The notes below the pieces were generated by a model. That model saw nothing but the letters and a program-made list of their open reading frames with translations, had not been told where the DNA came from and ran no database searches. Shown here one piece after another: positions 23,357 through 30,961 of a stretch of 37,891 bases of DNA. Each line of letters starts with the position of its first letter. Position 1 is the stretch's first letter. The stretch is from contig URNC01000004.1 in NCBI GenBank assembly GCA_900549065.1, positions 1 to 37,891 on the forward strand, in the 5' to 3' direction. Position numbers and translations under genes: made by a program. This DNA is from an uncultured Collinsella sp. GTDB taxonomy: Bacteria; Actinomycetota; Coriobacteriia; Coriobacteriales; Coriobacteriaceae.

Positions 23357-24754
23357 TTAGGCGCGCTCGAGGAAGGCCTTGTAGCCGCGGTAGGCCTCGT
23401 AGATGTCGGCCTTGTTGGCGACCTCCCACAGGGCGTGCATGGACAGGACGGCAACGCCGGAGTCGATGACGTTCATACCGTACTTGGCCATGATGTAGGC
23501 GATGGTGCCGCCGCCGCCTGCATTGACGCGGCCGAGCTCGCAGGTCTGGAAGTCCACGCCGGCCTCGTCCATGATGTCGCGGACGAGGGCCACGTACTCG
23601 GCGTCGGCGTCGTTGGAGCCGCCCTTGCCGCGGCTGCCCGTGTACTTGTTAAAGCACAGGCCGCGACCCATAAAGGCTGCGTTCTTGGTCTCGAACTTGC
23701 CGGCGTAGCCCGGGTCGAAGCCGGCGGACACGTCAGAGGAGAGCATACGGCTGTGGGCGAGTGCACGGCGCAGAACCAGCGGGCTATCCTCGCCGGCGAG
23801 CGTCATGATTTCGGCGACGGTGTTCTCGAAGAAGCGGCTCGTCATGCCGGTGGCGCCTACGGAGCCAATCTCCTCCTTGTCGACGATGAGCGTGATGCTC
23901 GTGCGCTCCACGTTGGCGACGTCGATCTGGGCGAGCATGGAGGGATAGGCGCAGACGCGATCGTCGTGGCCATAGCCCAGAATCATGGAGCGGTCGAGGC
24001 CCATGTCACGGGCGGGACCGGCGGGCACGACCTCGATCTCGGCGGAGAGGAAGTCCTCCTCCTCGACGTCGTACTGCTCCTTAAGGATGTCCAGGAACAT
24101 TTGCTTGACGGGCTCCTTGGGGGCGTCCTTGTCGTCCTCATCGAACTTGACGGGACGGCCGCCCACGATCACGTCGAGGATCTCGGCGTCGACGGCGTCC
24201 TTGGCAGGCTTAGACATCTGCTCGCTCGAGAGATGGATCAGCAGGTCGGAGATGGTAAAGACCGGGTCGTCGGCCTTGTCGCCGATATTGATGTCGACGG
24301 TGGTACCGTCCTTTTTGCAGATGACGCCCACGAGTGCGAGCGGGGAGGCCACCCAGTGGTAGCTCTTGACGCCGCCGTAGTAGTGCGTGTCGAGATAAGC
24401 CATGTCGCCGGCCTCGAAGGCGGGGTTCTGCTTAAGGTCTAGGCGCGGCGAGTCCACGTGGGCGCCCAGGATGTTAAAGCCCTGCTCGAGCGGGGCGTTG
24501 CCCAGGTTGACGAGCATGAGGTCCTTGCCGTGATTGGCGGCGTACACCTTGTCGCCTGCCTTGAGCTCGCGGCCTTCGGCGATCACGGTCTCCAGGTCGA
24601 CGTATCCCGCCTCCTCGGCCATCTTGATGCCGGTCTTGACGCACAGGCGCTCGGTCTTGTTCTCGCTCAAAAACTGCTTATAGCCGCGGCAAAGCTCCTC
24701 GAGCTCCTCGACTTGCTGTGGCGTGTACTTTTTCCATGCGCAGGGACGCTCCAT
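23357..24754 (-). CDS. M18 family aspartyl aminopeptidase
   Basis: M18 enzymes are cytoplasmic dizinc aminopeptidases that remove acidic N-terminal residues and form large tetrahedral dodecamers. The 465-aa protein has the metal and catalytic blocks GAHVDSPRLDLKQ, VDKEEIGSVGATGM (paired Glu), SSDVSAGFDP and the C-terminal GTIAYIMAKYGM followed by VLSMHALWE. ATG 24754 has AAGGAG eight bases upstream on the minus strand. The reading frame runs open further upstream but without a ribosome-binding site. It is divergent from polA, with a 10-bp inverted repeat over its probable -10 box (TACGAT on minus, plus 24804-24809). Confidence 0.94.
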   Translation of the reverse strand: MERPCAWKKYTPQQVEELEELCRGYKQFLSENKTERLCVKTGIKMAEEAGYVDLETVIAEGRELKAGDKVYAANHGKDLMLVNLGNAPLEQGFNILGAHVDSPRLDLKQNPAFEAGDMAYLDTHYYGGVKSYHWVASPLALVGVICKKDGTTVDINIGDKADDPVFTISDLLIHLSSEQMSKPAKDAVDAEILDVIVGGRPVKFDEDDKDAPKEPVKQMFLDILKEQYDVEEEDFLSAEIEVVPAGPARDMGLDRSMILGYGHDDRVCAYPSMLAQIDVANVERTSITLIVDKEEIGSVGATGMTSRFFENTVAEIMTLAGEDSPLVLRRALAHSRMLSSDVSAGFDPGYAGKFETKNAAFMGRGLCFNKYTGSRGKGGSNDADAEYVALVRDIMDEAGVDFQTCELGRVNAGGGGTIAYIMAKYGMNVIDSGVAVLSMHALWEVANKADIYEAYRGYKAFLERA

Positions 24755-24793
24755 GACGCAGGCTCCTTTCGGATCGATCGTGCTGGTTGATGT

Positions 24794-24828
24794 ACCGTGA
24801 GCCATCGTATCACGCGCGGGCTCACGGT
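24794..24828. promoter_or_regulatory. Perfect 10-bp inverted repeat in the M18/polA divergent promoter region
   Basis: ACCGTGAGCC (24794-24803) and GGCTCACGGT (24819-24828) form a perfect inverted repeat with a 15-base centre. The centre contains a TACGAT-like -10 box for the minus-strand peptidase gene. The arrangement suits a repressor operator or an mRNA 5' hairpin. No consensus regulator is recognised. Confidence 0.5.
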
Positions 24829-24920
24829 GGCGGGGGAGCTTGATGTGAGGTGGCCGCGGGGCGGGGAGCGTGTAAACTGGAGTGAGCAAACCGTGCCCAG
24901 CCTAAAGCGAGGTATTCAAT

Positions 24921-27671
24921 ATGTCTGACAAGCGCCGCACCTTTGCCGTTATCGACGGCAACTCGCTCATGCATCGCGCCTTCCACGCCGTGCCGCCGAC
25001 TATGAACGCGCCGGACGGTCGCCCCACCAACGCGATCTTCGGCTTCCTGAACATGTTTCTTAAGATGATCGATGCCTTTAACCCCGACGGCGTGGTCGTG
25101 GCGTTTGATAAGGGCAAGCCGCGCGTGCGCATGGAGATGCTGCCGCAGTATAAGGCGCAGCGCCCGCCCATGGACCCCGATCTGCATGCGCAGTTCCCTA
25201 TGATCAAGGAGCTGCTCGGTGCGCTCAACGTGCCGATTCTGCAGTCTGAGGGCTGGGAAGGCGACGATATCCTGGGAACCATGGCGCGCCTGGGTGAGGA
25301 GGCCGGCTGCGACATGCTGCTGGTGACCGGTGATCGCGATATGTATCAGCTCGTGACCGAGCACGTCAACGTGGTCTCGACCCGCAAGGGCCTGTCCGAC
25401 GTGGCGATCATGACGCCCGAGAGCGTGGACGATCTGTATCACGGCATCACGCCGGCGCTCGTGCCCGACTTTTATGGTCTGAAGGGCGACACGTCCGATA
25501 ACATCCCCGGCGTGCCGGGCATCGGCCCCAAAAAGGCGAGCGCGCTCATTGCGCAGTACGGTAGCCTGGACGAGGTCATCGCGCATGCCGACGAGGTCAA
25601 GGGCAAGATGGGCGAAAACCTGCGCGCACACATCGACGATGCTCTGCTGAGCCGCAAGGTCGCGACCATCCGCACCGATGCGCCCGTTGAGCTCGATTTT
25701 GAGGCGACGTCCTTCCCGGCGTATTCTGCCGATGAGGTTTCCGCTGCGCTGGGCACGCTTGGTATCACCGCCATGCAGAACCGTTTCTTGGCGCTGATCG
25801 GCGGCGAGGGCGGGGCTGCTGCTGTCTCCAGTATGTTTGAGATGCCCACGATTGAGCGCACCGCTGCCGGCGATGCCGAGGCGCTTGCTGCCGTGGCGTC
25901 CGAGGTTTCGCGTGCGATCGAGGCGGGCGAGTGGGTCGCCGCCGTGGTGGACGACGATAAGGAAGAGGGCGCGCTCTTTGGACTGACGCGCACGCTGTGG
26001 TTGGCGACGTCCAAGGGCCTGTTCGCGCTCGAGGAGGGCGACGGCGCCTCCACTGCCGTAGTCGATGGCTTCAACTTCGCTCACGGTGTGATCGCCGGCG
26101 TGCTTGCGCGCCTGTTTATGGAGGGCCGCGTGGCGAGCCCGGATACGAAGGCGCTGCTGCACGAGCTTTCGCCCATCGATTCTTCTGAGCCCGAGCTCAT
26201 GGATCCGCTCGCTGCCGATTCCACGCGTATCTTCGATACCGTGGTCGCTGCCTATCTGCTGGATTCCGATCGCTCCGAGTTCGATGAGGCATATCTTGCC
26301 GATACGTATCTGCAGATGGCGTTGCCTGCGGCGCGCGGCGCAGAGGGTGCTGGTGAGGACGCTCCAGCGCCTGCCGCCCGTACTGCGGCTCTGACGCTGG
26401 CGCTCGTGACGCCGTTGCGCGAGTGCATGGCCCGTGAGAATGCCGCCAACGTGTTCGATGGCATCGAGATGCCGCTCGTGCCGGTGCTTGCCAAGATGGA
26501 GCGCGCGGGAATGCTCGTGGATCCCGACCGCCTGCGTAATCTGTCCGAGGGCCTGGCGACCCAGATCACCGAGGTCGAGCGCAGCATTCGCGACCTGGCG
26601 GGTGACGAGACCTTTAATATTGGCAGTCCCATGCAGCTGTCGCATGTGCTCTTTGATGTGATGGGGCTTCCGACCAAGGGCCTCAAGAAGACTAAGCGCG
26701 GCTACTATTCGACCAACGCCAAGGTGTTGAGCGACCTTGCCCGCGACCACGAAATCGTGCGTCTGATCTTGGATTGGCGTGAAAAGTCCAAAATCAAGTC
26801 CACCTATCTGGATACGCTGGGCCCGCTGCGCCGTGGTGACGGTCGCGTGCACACCACGTACAACCAGACCATCACGGCAACGGGGCGTCTGTCCTCGAGC
26901 GACCCGAACCTGCAGAACATCCCGACGCGCTCGGAGCTGGGTCGTACCGTCAAGACGGCGTTTTCGGCAGGCGAGGGAAGCGTCTTTTTGGCGGTGGACT
27001 ACTCGCAGATAGAGCTGCGTCTGCTGGCACATCTCTCGGGTGACGAGCACTTGGTGCGCGCCTTTAACGAGGGCGAGGACTTCCATGCCGAGACGGCGGC
27101 GCGCGTATTTGGTGTGCCGGTGTCCGAGGTAACGCCCGACCTGCGCAGTCGCGCCAAGGCCGTGAACTTTGGCATCGTGTACGGCCAGCAGGCCTATGGT
27201 CTGTCACAGTCGCTGCATATCTCGATGGCCGAGGCGCGTGACATGATCGACCGCTACTACGAGGCCTACCCGGGCGTGCGTACATTCCTCGACAACGTGG
27301 TGGCGCGCGCCAAGCAGACGGGCTACGCCGAGACCATGTACGGCCGCAGACGCCATATTCCCGAGCTCAAGGCCAAAAACCCGCAACTCCGCGGCTTTGG
27401 CGAGCGCACGGCCATGAACCATCCCATGCAGGGCACCGCAGCAGACATCATCAAGATCGCCATGGCCCGCGTAAGTCGTCGCCTGGAAGAAGAAGGCTTT
27501 GCCGCCCACATGATCCTGCAAGTGCACGACGAACTGGACTTTGAGTGCCCCATCGACGAAGTCGAGCGCCTAACCACCATGGTCCGCGACGTCATGGAAC
27601 ACGTAGTAGACCTCCGCGTACCGTTGATCGCCGAAGCTTCGACTGGAGTGACCTGGGCAGACGCCAAGTAA
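24921..27671 (+). CDS. polA: DNA polymerase I (with degenerate proofreading domain)
   Basis: Pol I fills gaps and removes RNA primers during replication and repair. The 916-aa protein has an N-terminal 5'-3' exonuclease/FEN domain (about 1-290; VIDGNSLMHRAFHA, WEGDDILGTMAR, VTGDRDMYQL, GVPGIGPKKASALI). A weakly conserved middle domain (about 300-480) follows. The C-terminal polymerase has motif A DYSQIELRLLAHLSGD, motif B RAKAVNFGIVYGQQAYG and motif C LQVHDELDFE. The middle domain lacks the DxE metal motif and the later Asp residues of the proofreading site, so 3'-5' exonuclease activity is probably absent, as in several other bacterial Pol I enzymes. ATG 24921 has a modest GCGAGG upstream. 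Confidence 0.97.
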   Translation: MSDKRRTFAVIDGNSLMHRAFHAVPPTMNAPDGRPTNAIFGFLNMFLKMIDAFNPDGVVVAFDKGKPRVRMEMLPQYKAQRPPMDPDLHAQFPMIKELLGALNVPILQSEGWEGDDILGTMARLGEEAGCDMLLVTGDRDMYQLVTEHVNVVSTRKGLSDVAIMTPESVDDLYHGITPALVPDFYGLKGDTSDNIPGVPGIGPKKASALIAQYGSLDEVIAHADEVKGKMGENLRAHIDDALLSRKVATIRTDAPVELDFEATSFPAYSADEVSAALGTLGITAMQNRFLALIGGEGGAAAVSSMFEMPTIERTAAGDAEALAAVASEVSRAIEAGEWVAAVVDDDKEEGALFGLTRTLWLATSKGLFALEEGDGASTAVVDGFNFAHGVIAGVLARLFMEGRVASPDTKALLHELSPIDSSEPELMDPLAADSTRIFDTVVAAYLLDSDRSEFDEAYLADTYLQMALPAARGAEGAGEDAPAPAARTAALTLALVTPLRECMARENAANVFDGIEMPLVPVLAKMERAGMLVDPDRLRNLSEGLATQITEVERSIRDLAGDETFNIGSPMQLSHVLFDVMGLPTKGLKKTKRGYYSTNAKVLSDLARDHEIVRLILDWREKSKIKSTYLDTLGPLRRGDGRVHTTYNQTITATGRLSSSDPNLQNIPTRSELGRTVKTAFSAGEGSVFLAVDYSQIELRLLAHLSGDEHLVRAFNEGEDFHAETAARVFGVPVSEVTPDLRSRAKAVNFGIVYGQQAYGLSQSLHISMAEARDMIDRYYEAYPGVRTFLDNVVARAKQTGYAETMYGRRRHIPELKAKNPQLRGFGERTAMNHPMQGTAADIIKIAMARVSRRLEEEGFAAHMILQVHDELDFECPIDEVERLTTMVRDVMEHVVDLRVPLIAEASTGVTWADAK

Positions 27672-27705
27672 GGGCACGACCACAATTCCAAAGTAACCAA
27701 AACCA

Positions 27706-27739
27706 GAAGGACGCCCCTCATCAACAAGGAGCGTCCTTC
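27706..27739 (+). terminator. Hairpin after polA, probable terminator
   Basis: A perfect 9-bp stem GAAGGACGC/GCGTCCTTC (27706-27714 with 27731-27739) lies 35 bases after the polA stop, followed by GTTCAATTAAATT. The T-run is interrupted, so efficiency is uncertain. Confidence 0.7.
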
Positions 27740-27776
27740 GTTCAATTAAATTCAGCCTAAGTATCTAGACACTCAA

Positions 27777-27972
27777 GACGCCATCTTGGCGGCAGGTAAG
27801 TAAACCTAGGGCCTGGCCGGCCGGCACGGGTTAACTTTTCGTAGATTCCGCACGCAAAGAAAGCCACTTAATGTGGCTTTCGTCTTGCGCAGGACCTGAC
27901 CGAGCGAAAAGTTAACCCGTGCCGCCCGGCCAGGCCCGACGAGCCACGTTAACGAGCCGCCAAGATGGCGTC
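27777..27972. repeat. Large palindromic element, copy 2, reaching into a gene end
   Basis: A 33-bp inverted repeat with one mismatch (27809-27841 with 27905-27937) encloses a 63-base core containing a perfect 9-bp hairpin (27859-27867 with 27873-27881). An outer perfect 17-bp pair (27777-27793 with 27956-27972) brackets it; the right outer arm is the last coding part of the HAD gene. The arms share GGCCGGCC, CACGG and TTAACTTTTCG-like blocks with the element at 14093-14198, and both core flanks align too. It lies between convergent polA and the HAD gene and can serve both as a transcript end. Confidence 0.8.
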
Positions 27973-28776
27973 GATGAGCGTCAGTACGCCCCCGTCGTTG
28001 TTGCTCGGAATGCGCCATTTGGCATGCGCGTTCATGTGCTCCTCGGCATTGTCCACGATAAAGCTGTGACCGACGCGCTCCAGCATGGGGATGTCGTTGT
28101 ACGTATCGCCCACGGCGGCGGCGTCGGCGATATCGATGCCCAGGTGTTCGCACAGGTGCGCGACGCCGGCGCCCTTGTCGACGCCCAGGTTCATAAAGTC
28201 GATCCACTCGCGCCCGGCGTTGGTGACGTAGAGCTTGTCCGAGAACTCGGGGCTATAGGTCTCGCGGAAAGCGGGCTCGGCATCATAGGCCGGGAAGAAG
28301 ATTGAGATCTTGTTGGACTCGATATCAAGGTCCTCAAAGCTGTCGACGTAGTTGATTGTGTTGTAGTAGACGCTGATCTCGTCGTGGTATTGATGGTCGC
28401 GGGCAAGCACGTAGAACTCGTCGAAGCAGCACAGGACGGGGACAGCGCGAGGATCCTCCGAGGCACGGCTCAAGACCTGCTGATACAGCTCCACGTCAAT
28501 ATTGCTCTTATAGATATAGCTGCCGCGATAGATCACGCACGCTCCGTTGTCGGGACAAAAAGCAAGGCGGTTTTTGATGCCCTCGAACATCTCCTCGAGC
28601 TTGGGGGCGGGACGTCCGCTGGCGGGGCAGAATACGATGCCGGCGTCGGCGAGCTTGTCCAGGCGCTCATCAAGACCCTGGGGCAGCACACGCTCGTCGG
28701 TCAGCAGCGTCTTGTCCATGTCGACGGCGAGAATCTTAATGTTTCCGATATTGGCGTCCGATTCGTAAGTTTGCAT
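27949..28776 (-). CDS. Cof-type HAD-IIB phosphatase
   Basis: This is a haloacid-dehalogenase-superfamily phosphatase of the Cof/YidA type, usually acting on sugar phosphates, nucleotides or flavin precursors in the cytoplasm. The 275-aa protein has motif I AVDMDKTLLTDE with Asp19/Asp21, motif II FCPASGRP, a central IIB cap (about 85-195) and motif IV AAVGDTYNDIPMLE. Lys in LGVDKGAGVAHL serves as motif III. ATG 28776 has GAAAGG on the minus strand upstream. Its last six codons form one outer arm of the palindromic element. The substrate cannot be told from the sequence. Confidence 0.9.
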   Translation of the reverse strand: MQTYESDANIGNIKILAVDMDKTLLTDERVLPQGLDERLDKLADAGIVFCPASGRPAPKLEEMFEGIKNRLAFCPDNGACVIYRGSYIYKSNIDVELYQQVLSRASEDPRAVPVLCCFDEFYVLARDHQYHDEISVYYNTINYVDSFEDLDIESNKISIFFPAYDAEPAFRETYSPEFSDKLYVTNAGREWIDFMNLGVDKGAGVAHLCEHLGIDIADAAAVGDTYNDIPMLERVGHSFIVDNAEEHMNAHAKWRIPSNNDGGVLTLIDAILAAR

Positions 28777-28886
28777 AAAAGCGAGCCTTTCGTTTCGAGA
28801 TTGTTTCAGACGTTATAACCATCAATTCGTAGTCGGGCGTATTTTCGCAGGAACGGAGCGTATTTGCACCACGCTTCACAAAGTAA

Positions 28887-28901
28887 TGAAAAAACTTTTC
28901 A
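28887..28901. promoter_or_regulatory. AT-rich palindrome upstream of the argG leader
   Basis: TGAAAA (28887-28892) and TTTTCA (28896-28901) form a 15-base palindrome, with a TTGAATTT-like stretch just after it. It lies in the 555-base spacer between the divergent HAD and argG transcription units, about 20 bases before the -35 candidate. ArgR operators contain TGAAT/ATTCA half-sites, so it is a possible but imperfect ARG-box-like site. Confidence 0.3.
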
Positions 28902-28919
28902 GAAATTTGAATTTGTCGC

Positions 28920-28947
28920 TTGTGCTGCGGGCACTTTAGCGTAATAT
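28920..28947 (+). promoter_or_regulatory. Possible promoter of the argG leader transcript
   Basis: TTGTGC (28920-28925) and TAATAT (28942-28947) are 16 bases apart, in an AT-rich stretch. The start would be about 28954, giving a leader of about 375 bases before argG that includes the leader peptide at 29051. The -35 box is weak (3 of 6), so this rests mainly on position. Confidence 0.4.
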
Positions 28948-29050
28948 AGCGATCATCGAAAACGGAGACGGAAAAACAACCGCTTACCGAGGAAAAGGTA
29001 CCGTTTACGATATTAGAATTGCGCCCGGCGATAGGTGAAAGGAGAGGCAG

Positions 29051-29125
29051 ATGCAGTTCGTAAAGATCATCACCACTGCAGACAATGCCATCCGACGCCA
29101 GCGCGCAATTTCCCGACGACGATAA
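29051..29125 (+). CDS. Arginine-rich leader peptide upstream of argG (24 aa)
   Basis: A short ORF, ATG 29051 to TAA 29123-29125, has a strong ribosome-binding site AAAGGAGAG six bases before it. Its first 14 residues are ordinary (MQFVKIITTADNAI). The last ten contain six arginines: R15, R16, R18, R22, R23 and R24, encoded by CGA four times and CGC twice, with three CGA codons just before the stop. A 6-bp hairpin GACGAT/ATCGTC overlaps those final codons. The ORF is 205 bases ahead of argG. This is the classical layout of ribosome-mediated attenuation, in which slow decoding of Arg codons lets transcription continue. Function is inferred; I know of no direct evidence for this peptide. Confidence 0.75.
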   Translation: MQFVKIITTADNAIRRQRAISRRR

Positions 29126-29236
29126 CAATCGTCTCTGTCCGCATGGGGCGAATTGCCTCAACAGAGTCATTTTGAGGTCGTTGGGTTTTAGCACGACATT
29201 GCTACATGTTTCTAGGGCATGTATGTGCTGATTTTT
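29118..29236 (+). promoter_or_regulatory. Candidate arginine attenuator hairpins before argG
   Basis: After the leader peptide come alternative pairings. GACGAT (29118-29123) pairs with ATCGTC (29128-29133). CTCTGT (29133-29138) pairs with ACAGAG (29161-29166). CCTCAA (29156-29161) pairs with TTGAGG (29172-29177), and shares base 29161 with the previous pairing. The best terminator-like unit is AGCAC (29190-29194) with GTGCT (29225-29229), plus an inner TACATG/CATGTA, followed after two bases by five T residues ending at 29236. A stalled ribosome on the Arg codons would cover the first hairpin and change the later pairings. Which pair is the real antiterminator is not settled. Confidence 0.5.
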
Positions 29237-29330
29237 GCTATTTAACCTGATATTGCACGGTATATGACCTTGAAATGGCTTGCAACTGACCGATGTTCTA
29301 ACTAGCTACCAAGGGCGAAAGGAAACAGCC

Positions 29331-30557
29331 ATGAGCAAGGAAAAAGTCGTTCTCGCATATTCCGGTGGTCTTGATACATCCGTATGTGTCAAGTGGCTCC
29401 AGGACGAGAAGAATCTCGATGTCGTTTGCGTCTGCGGCAACGTGGGCCAGGAAGAGACCGGACTGGATGCCAAGAAGCAGAAGGCGCTCGACCTGGGCGT
29501 TCTCGATTGCCAGGTACTCGACCTGCGCGACGAGTTCTCCGATGAGTTCCTGACTAAGGCCATCGCCGCAAACTCCATGTACGAGAACAAGTATCCGCTG
29601 CTCTCCGCCCTGTCTCGCCCGCTGCTTGCCAAGAAGCTTGTTGAGGTCGCCCACGAGTTTGGCGCGACCTACGTCGCCCACGGCTGCACCGGCAAGGGCA
29701 ACGACCAGGTCCGTTTTGAGGCCGCCGTCAAGGCCCTCGACCCCGAGCTCAAGGTTATCGCCCCGGTGCGCGAGTGGGATCTGAAGTGCCGTCCCGACGA
29801 GGTCGCCTATGCCCACGCTCACAACGTGCCGGTTCCCGAGGGTGCCAACGACAACCCCTACTCCATCGACGACAACCTGTGGGGTCGTGCCATTGAGTGC
29901 GGTCACCTGGAGGATCCCTGGAACGAGCCGCTCGACGACGCTTGGGTTATGACCAAGAACCCCGAGGACACGCCGGACACCCCGACCTACACCGAGATTG
30001 AGTTTGAGGCCGGCAAGCCCGTCGCCGTCGACGGCAAGAAGATGAAGCTCTCTGAGATCGTCATCGCCCTCAACAAGATCTCCGGCGACAATGGCTTTGG
30101 CCGTCTCGATCTGGTCGAGGATCGCCTGGTGGGCCTTAAGAGCCGCGAGTGCTACGAGGTTCCCGGCGCCCTGACGCTCATCACCGCCCACAAGGCGCTT
30201 GAGGACATCTGCGTCGAGGGCGACCTGCTCAAGACCAAGATCAAGCTCGAGCAGGATTGGGCCACCGCCGTGTACAACGGCCAGTGGTACAGCCCGCTCA
30301 AAAACGCGCTCGATGCCTTTATGGCCGACACGCAAAAGTTCGTGACCGGCACTGTCCGTCTGAAGTTCTTTAAGGGCAACTGCCATGTCGTCGGCCGCAA
30401 GAGCCCCTTCAGCCTCTACGACTACGGTCTGGCTACCTACGACCGCGACACCACGTTTGACGAGAAGGCCAGCGCCGGCTTTATCGAGATCGATACGCTG
30501 TCGCTCAAGACGTGGGCAAAGGTCCAGGGCCCCAGCTCTGCTGCCGCTCAGGCCTAG
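29331..30557 (+). CDS. argG: Argininosuccinate synthase ArgG
   Basis: ArgG joins citrulline and aspartate with ATP to make argininosuccinate in the arginine pathway. The 408-aa cytoplasmic protein has the ATP-pyrophosphatase P-loop AYSGGLDTSV at residues 9-18. It also has YVAHGCTGKGNDQVRFE, the citrulline/aspartate-binding DNLWGRAIECGHLEDPW and the C-terminal VVGRKSPFSLYDYGLATYD. ATG 29331 has AAAGGA upstream; an in-frame ATG at 29280 would add 17 residues without support. Its codon bias is strong, as for highly expressed genes. A leader peptide and hairpins upstream suggest control by arginine supply. argH follows after 522 bases that hold another small gene. Confidence 0.97.
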   Translation: MSKEKVVLAYSGGLDTSVCVKWLQDEKNLDVVCVCGNVGQEETGLDAKKQKALDLGVLDCQVLDLRDEFSDEFLTKAIAANSMYENKYPLLSALSRPLLAKKLVEVAHEFGATYVAHGCTGKGNDQVRFEAAVKALDPELKVIAPVREWDLKCRPDEVAYAHAHNVPVPEGANDNPYSIDDNLWGRAIECGHLEDPWNEPLDDAWVMTKNPEDTPDTPTYTEIEFEAGKPVAVDGKKMKLSEIVIALNKISGDNGFGRLDLVEDRLVGLKSRECYEVPGALTLITAHKALEDICVEGDLLKTKIKLEQDWATAVYNGQWYSPLKNALDAFMADTQKFVTGTVRLKFFKGNCHVVGRKSPFSLYDYGLATYDRDTTFDEKASAGFIEIDTLSLKTWAKVQGPSSAAAQA

Positions 30558-30710
30558 CGCCTCCTTCCCTTGGTATCCGCGCGGCCCATCCGCGTGATAC
30601 ATAACGGGCGCACGGGGTCCCTACCTTTCGTTATGCTTGCTGACACTTCTTAACATCGGTGGCCCCTACGTTCCGCCCGCATATATGATGCCGCGTCTGC
30701 GGCTGAGTCC

Positions 30711-30740
30711 GAGCCCCGCCGGGGTTGTCCGGCGGGGCTC
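30711..30740 (+). terminator. Strong GC hairpin between argG and argH
   Basis: A perfect 12-bp stem GAGCCCCGCCGG/CCGGCGGGGCTC (30711-30722 with 30729-30740) with a 6-base loop is followed by CTTCTAT. The T-run is poor, so it may be a partial terminator or an RNA-stabilising element that separates argG from downstream genes. A 7-bp pair CATAACG/CGTTATG (30600-30606 with 30629-30635) lies in the same spacer. Confidence 0.6.
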
Positions 30741-30790
30741 CTTCTATCAATTTGGCGGCTCTGTGCCTATATATATGAGGAGTATCCATT

Positions 30791-30961
30791 ATGTTCAATG
30801 CTATCGCGCATGCTTTGCTTGCCCTCGCGCCCGAGTTCGATGCTGTAAGGGTCGAGGACGTTCCTATGAGCCTGAAGGCCTGGATCGATGGTTCGCAGGG
30901 CAACATCCGGAGGGAGACGTTGGGCGCCAAGTGTATGGCGCGTCACTTCTTTGCAAATTAG
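30791..30961 (+). CDS. Small protein of unknown function between argG and argH (56 aa)
   Basis: ATG 30791 to TAG 30961 encodes 56 residues. GAGGAG (30777-30782) is eight bases before the start, and the codon choice looks like that of neighbouring genes. The protein begins MFNAIAHALLALAPEFDAVR, has a mixed-charge middle with a Trp (SLKAWIDGSQGN) and ends with a basic stretch (ARHFFAN). It has no signal peptide, membrane segment or known motif. It lies after a GC hairpin and 118 bases before argH, so it may be translated from a separate transcript or be part of the argH 5' region. I do not recognise the family. Confidence 0.55.
   Translation: MFNAIAHALLALAPEFDAVRVEDVPMSLKAWIDGSQGNIRRETLGAKCMARHFFAN

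Noticed and set aside
24822..27086. 754-codon minus-strand frame opposite polA
   Set aside because: Composition (Arg/His/Ala-rich) and complete overlap with the well-supported polA show it to be an antisense shadow.
28736..29194. Minus-strand 152-codon frame across the argG leader region
   Set aside because: It overlaps the HAD start and the leader peptide, has no ribosome-binding site, and its composition (Ser/Cys/Ile/Lys) differs from genes here.
29298..30602. 434-codon minus-strand frame opposite argG
   Set aside because: It is antisense to a highly expressed, certain gene and has no start signal.
30655..30680. T-box-like GGTGGCCCC segment after argG
   Set aside because: It resembles AGGGTGG only superficially; no specifier stem, no full T-box sequence and no aminoacyl-related downstream gene pairing.
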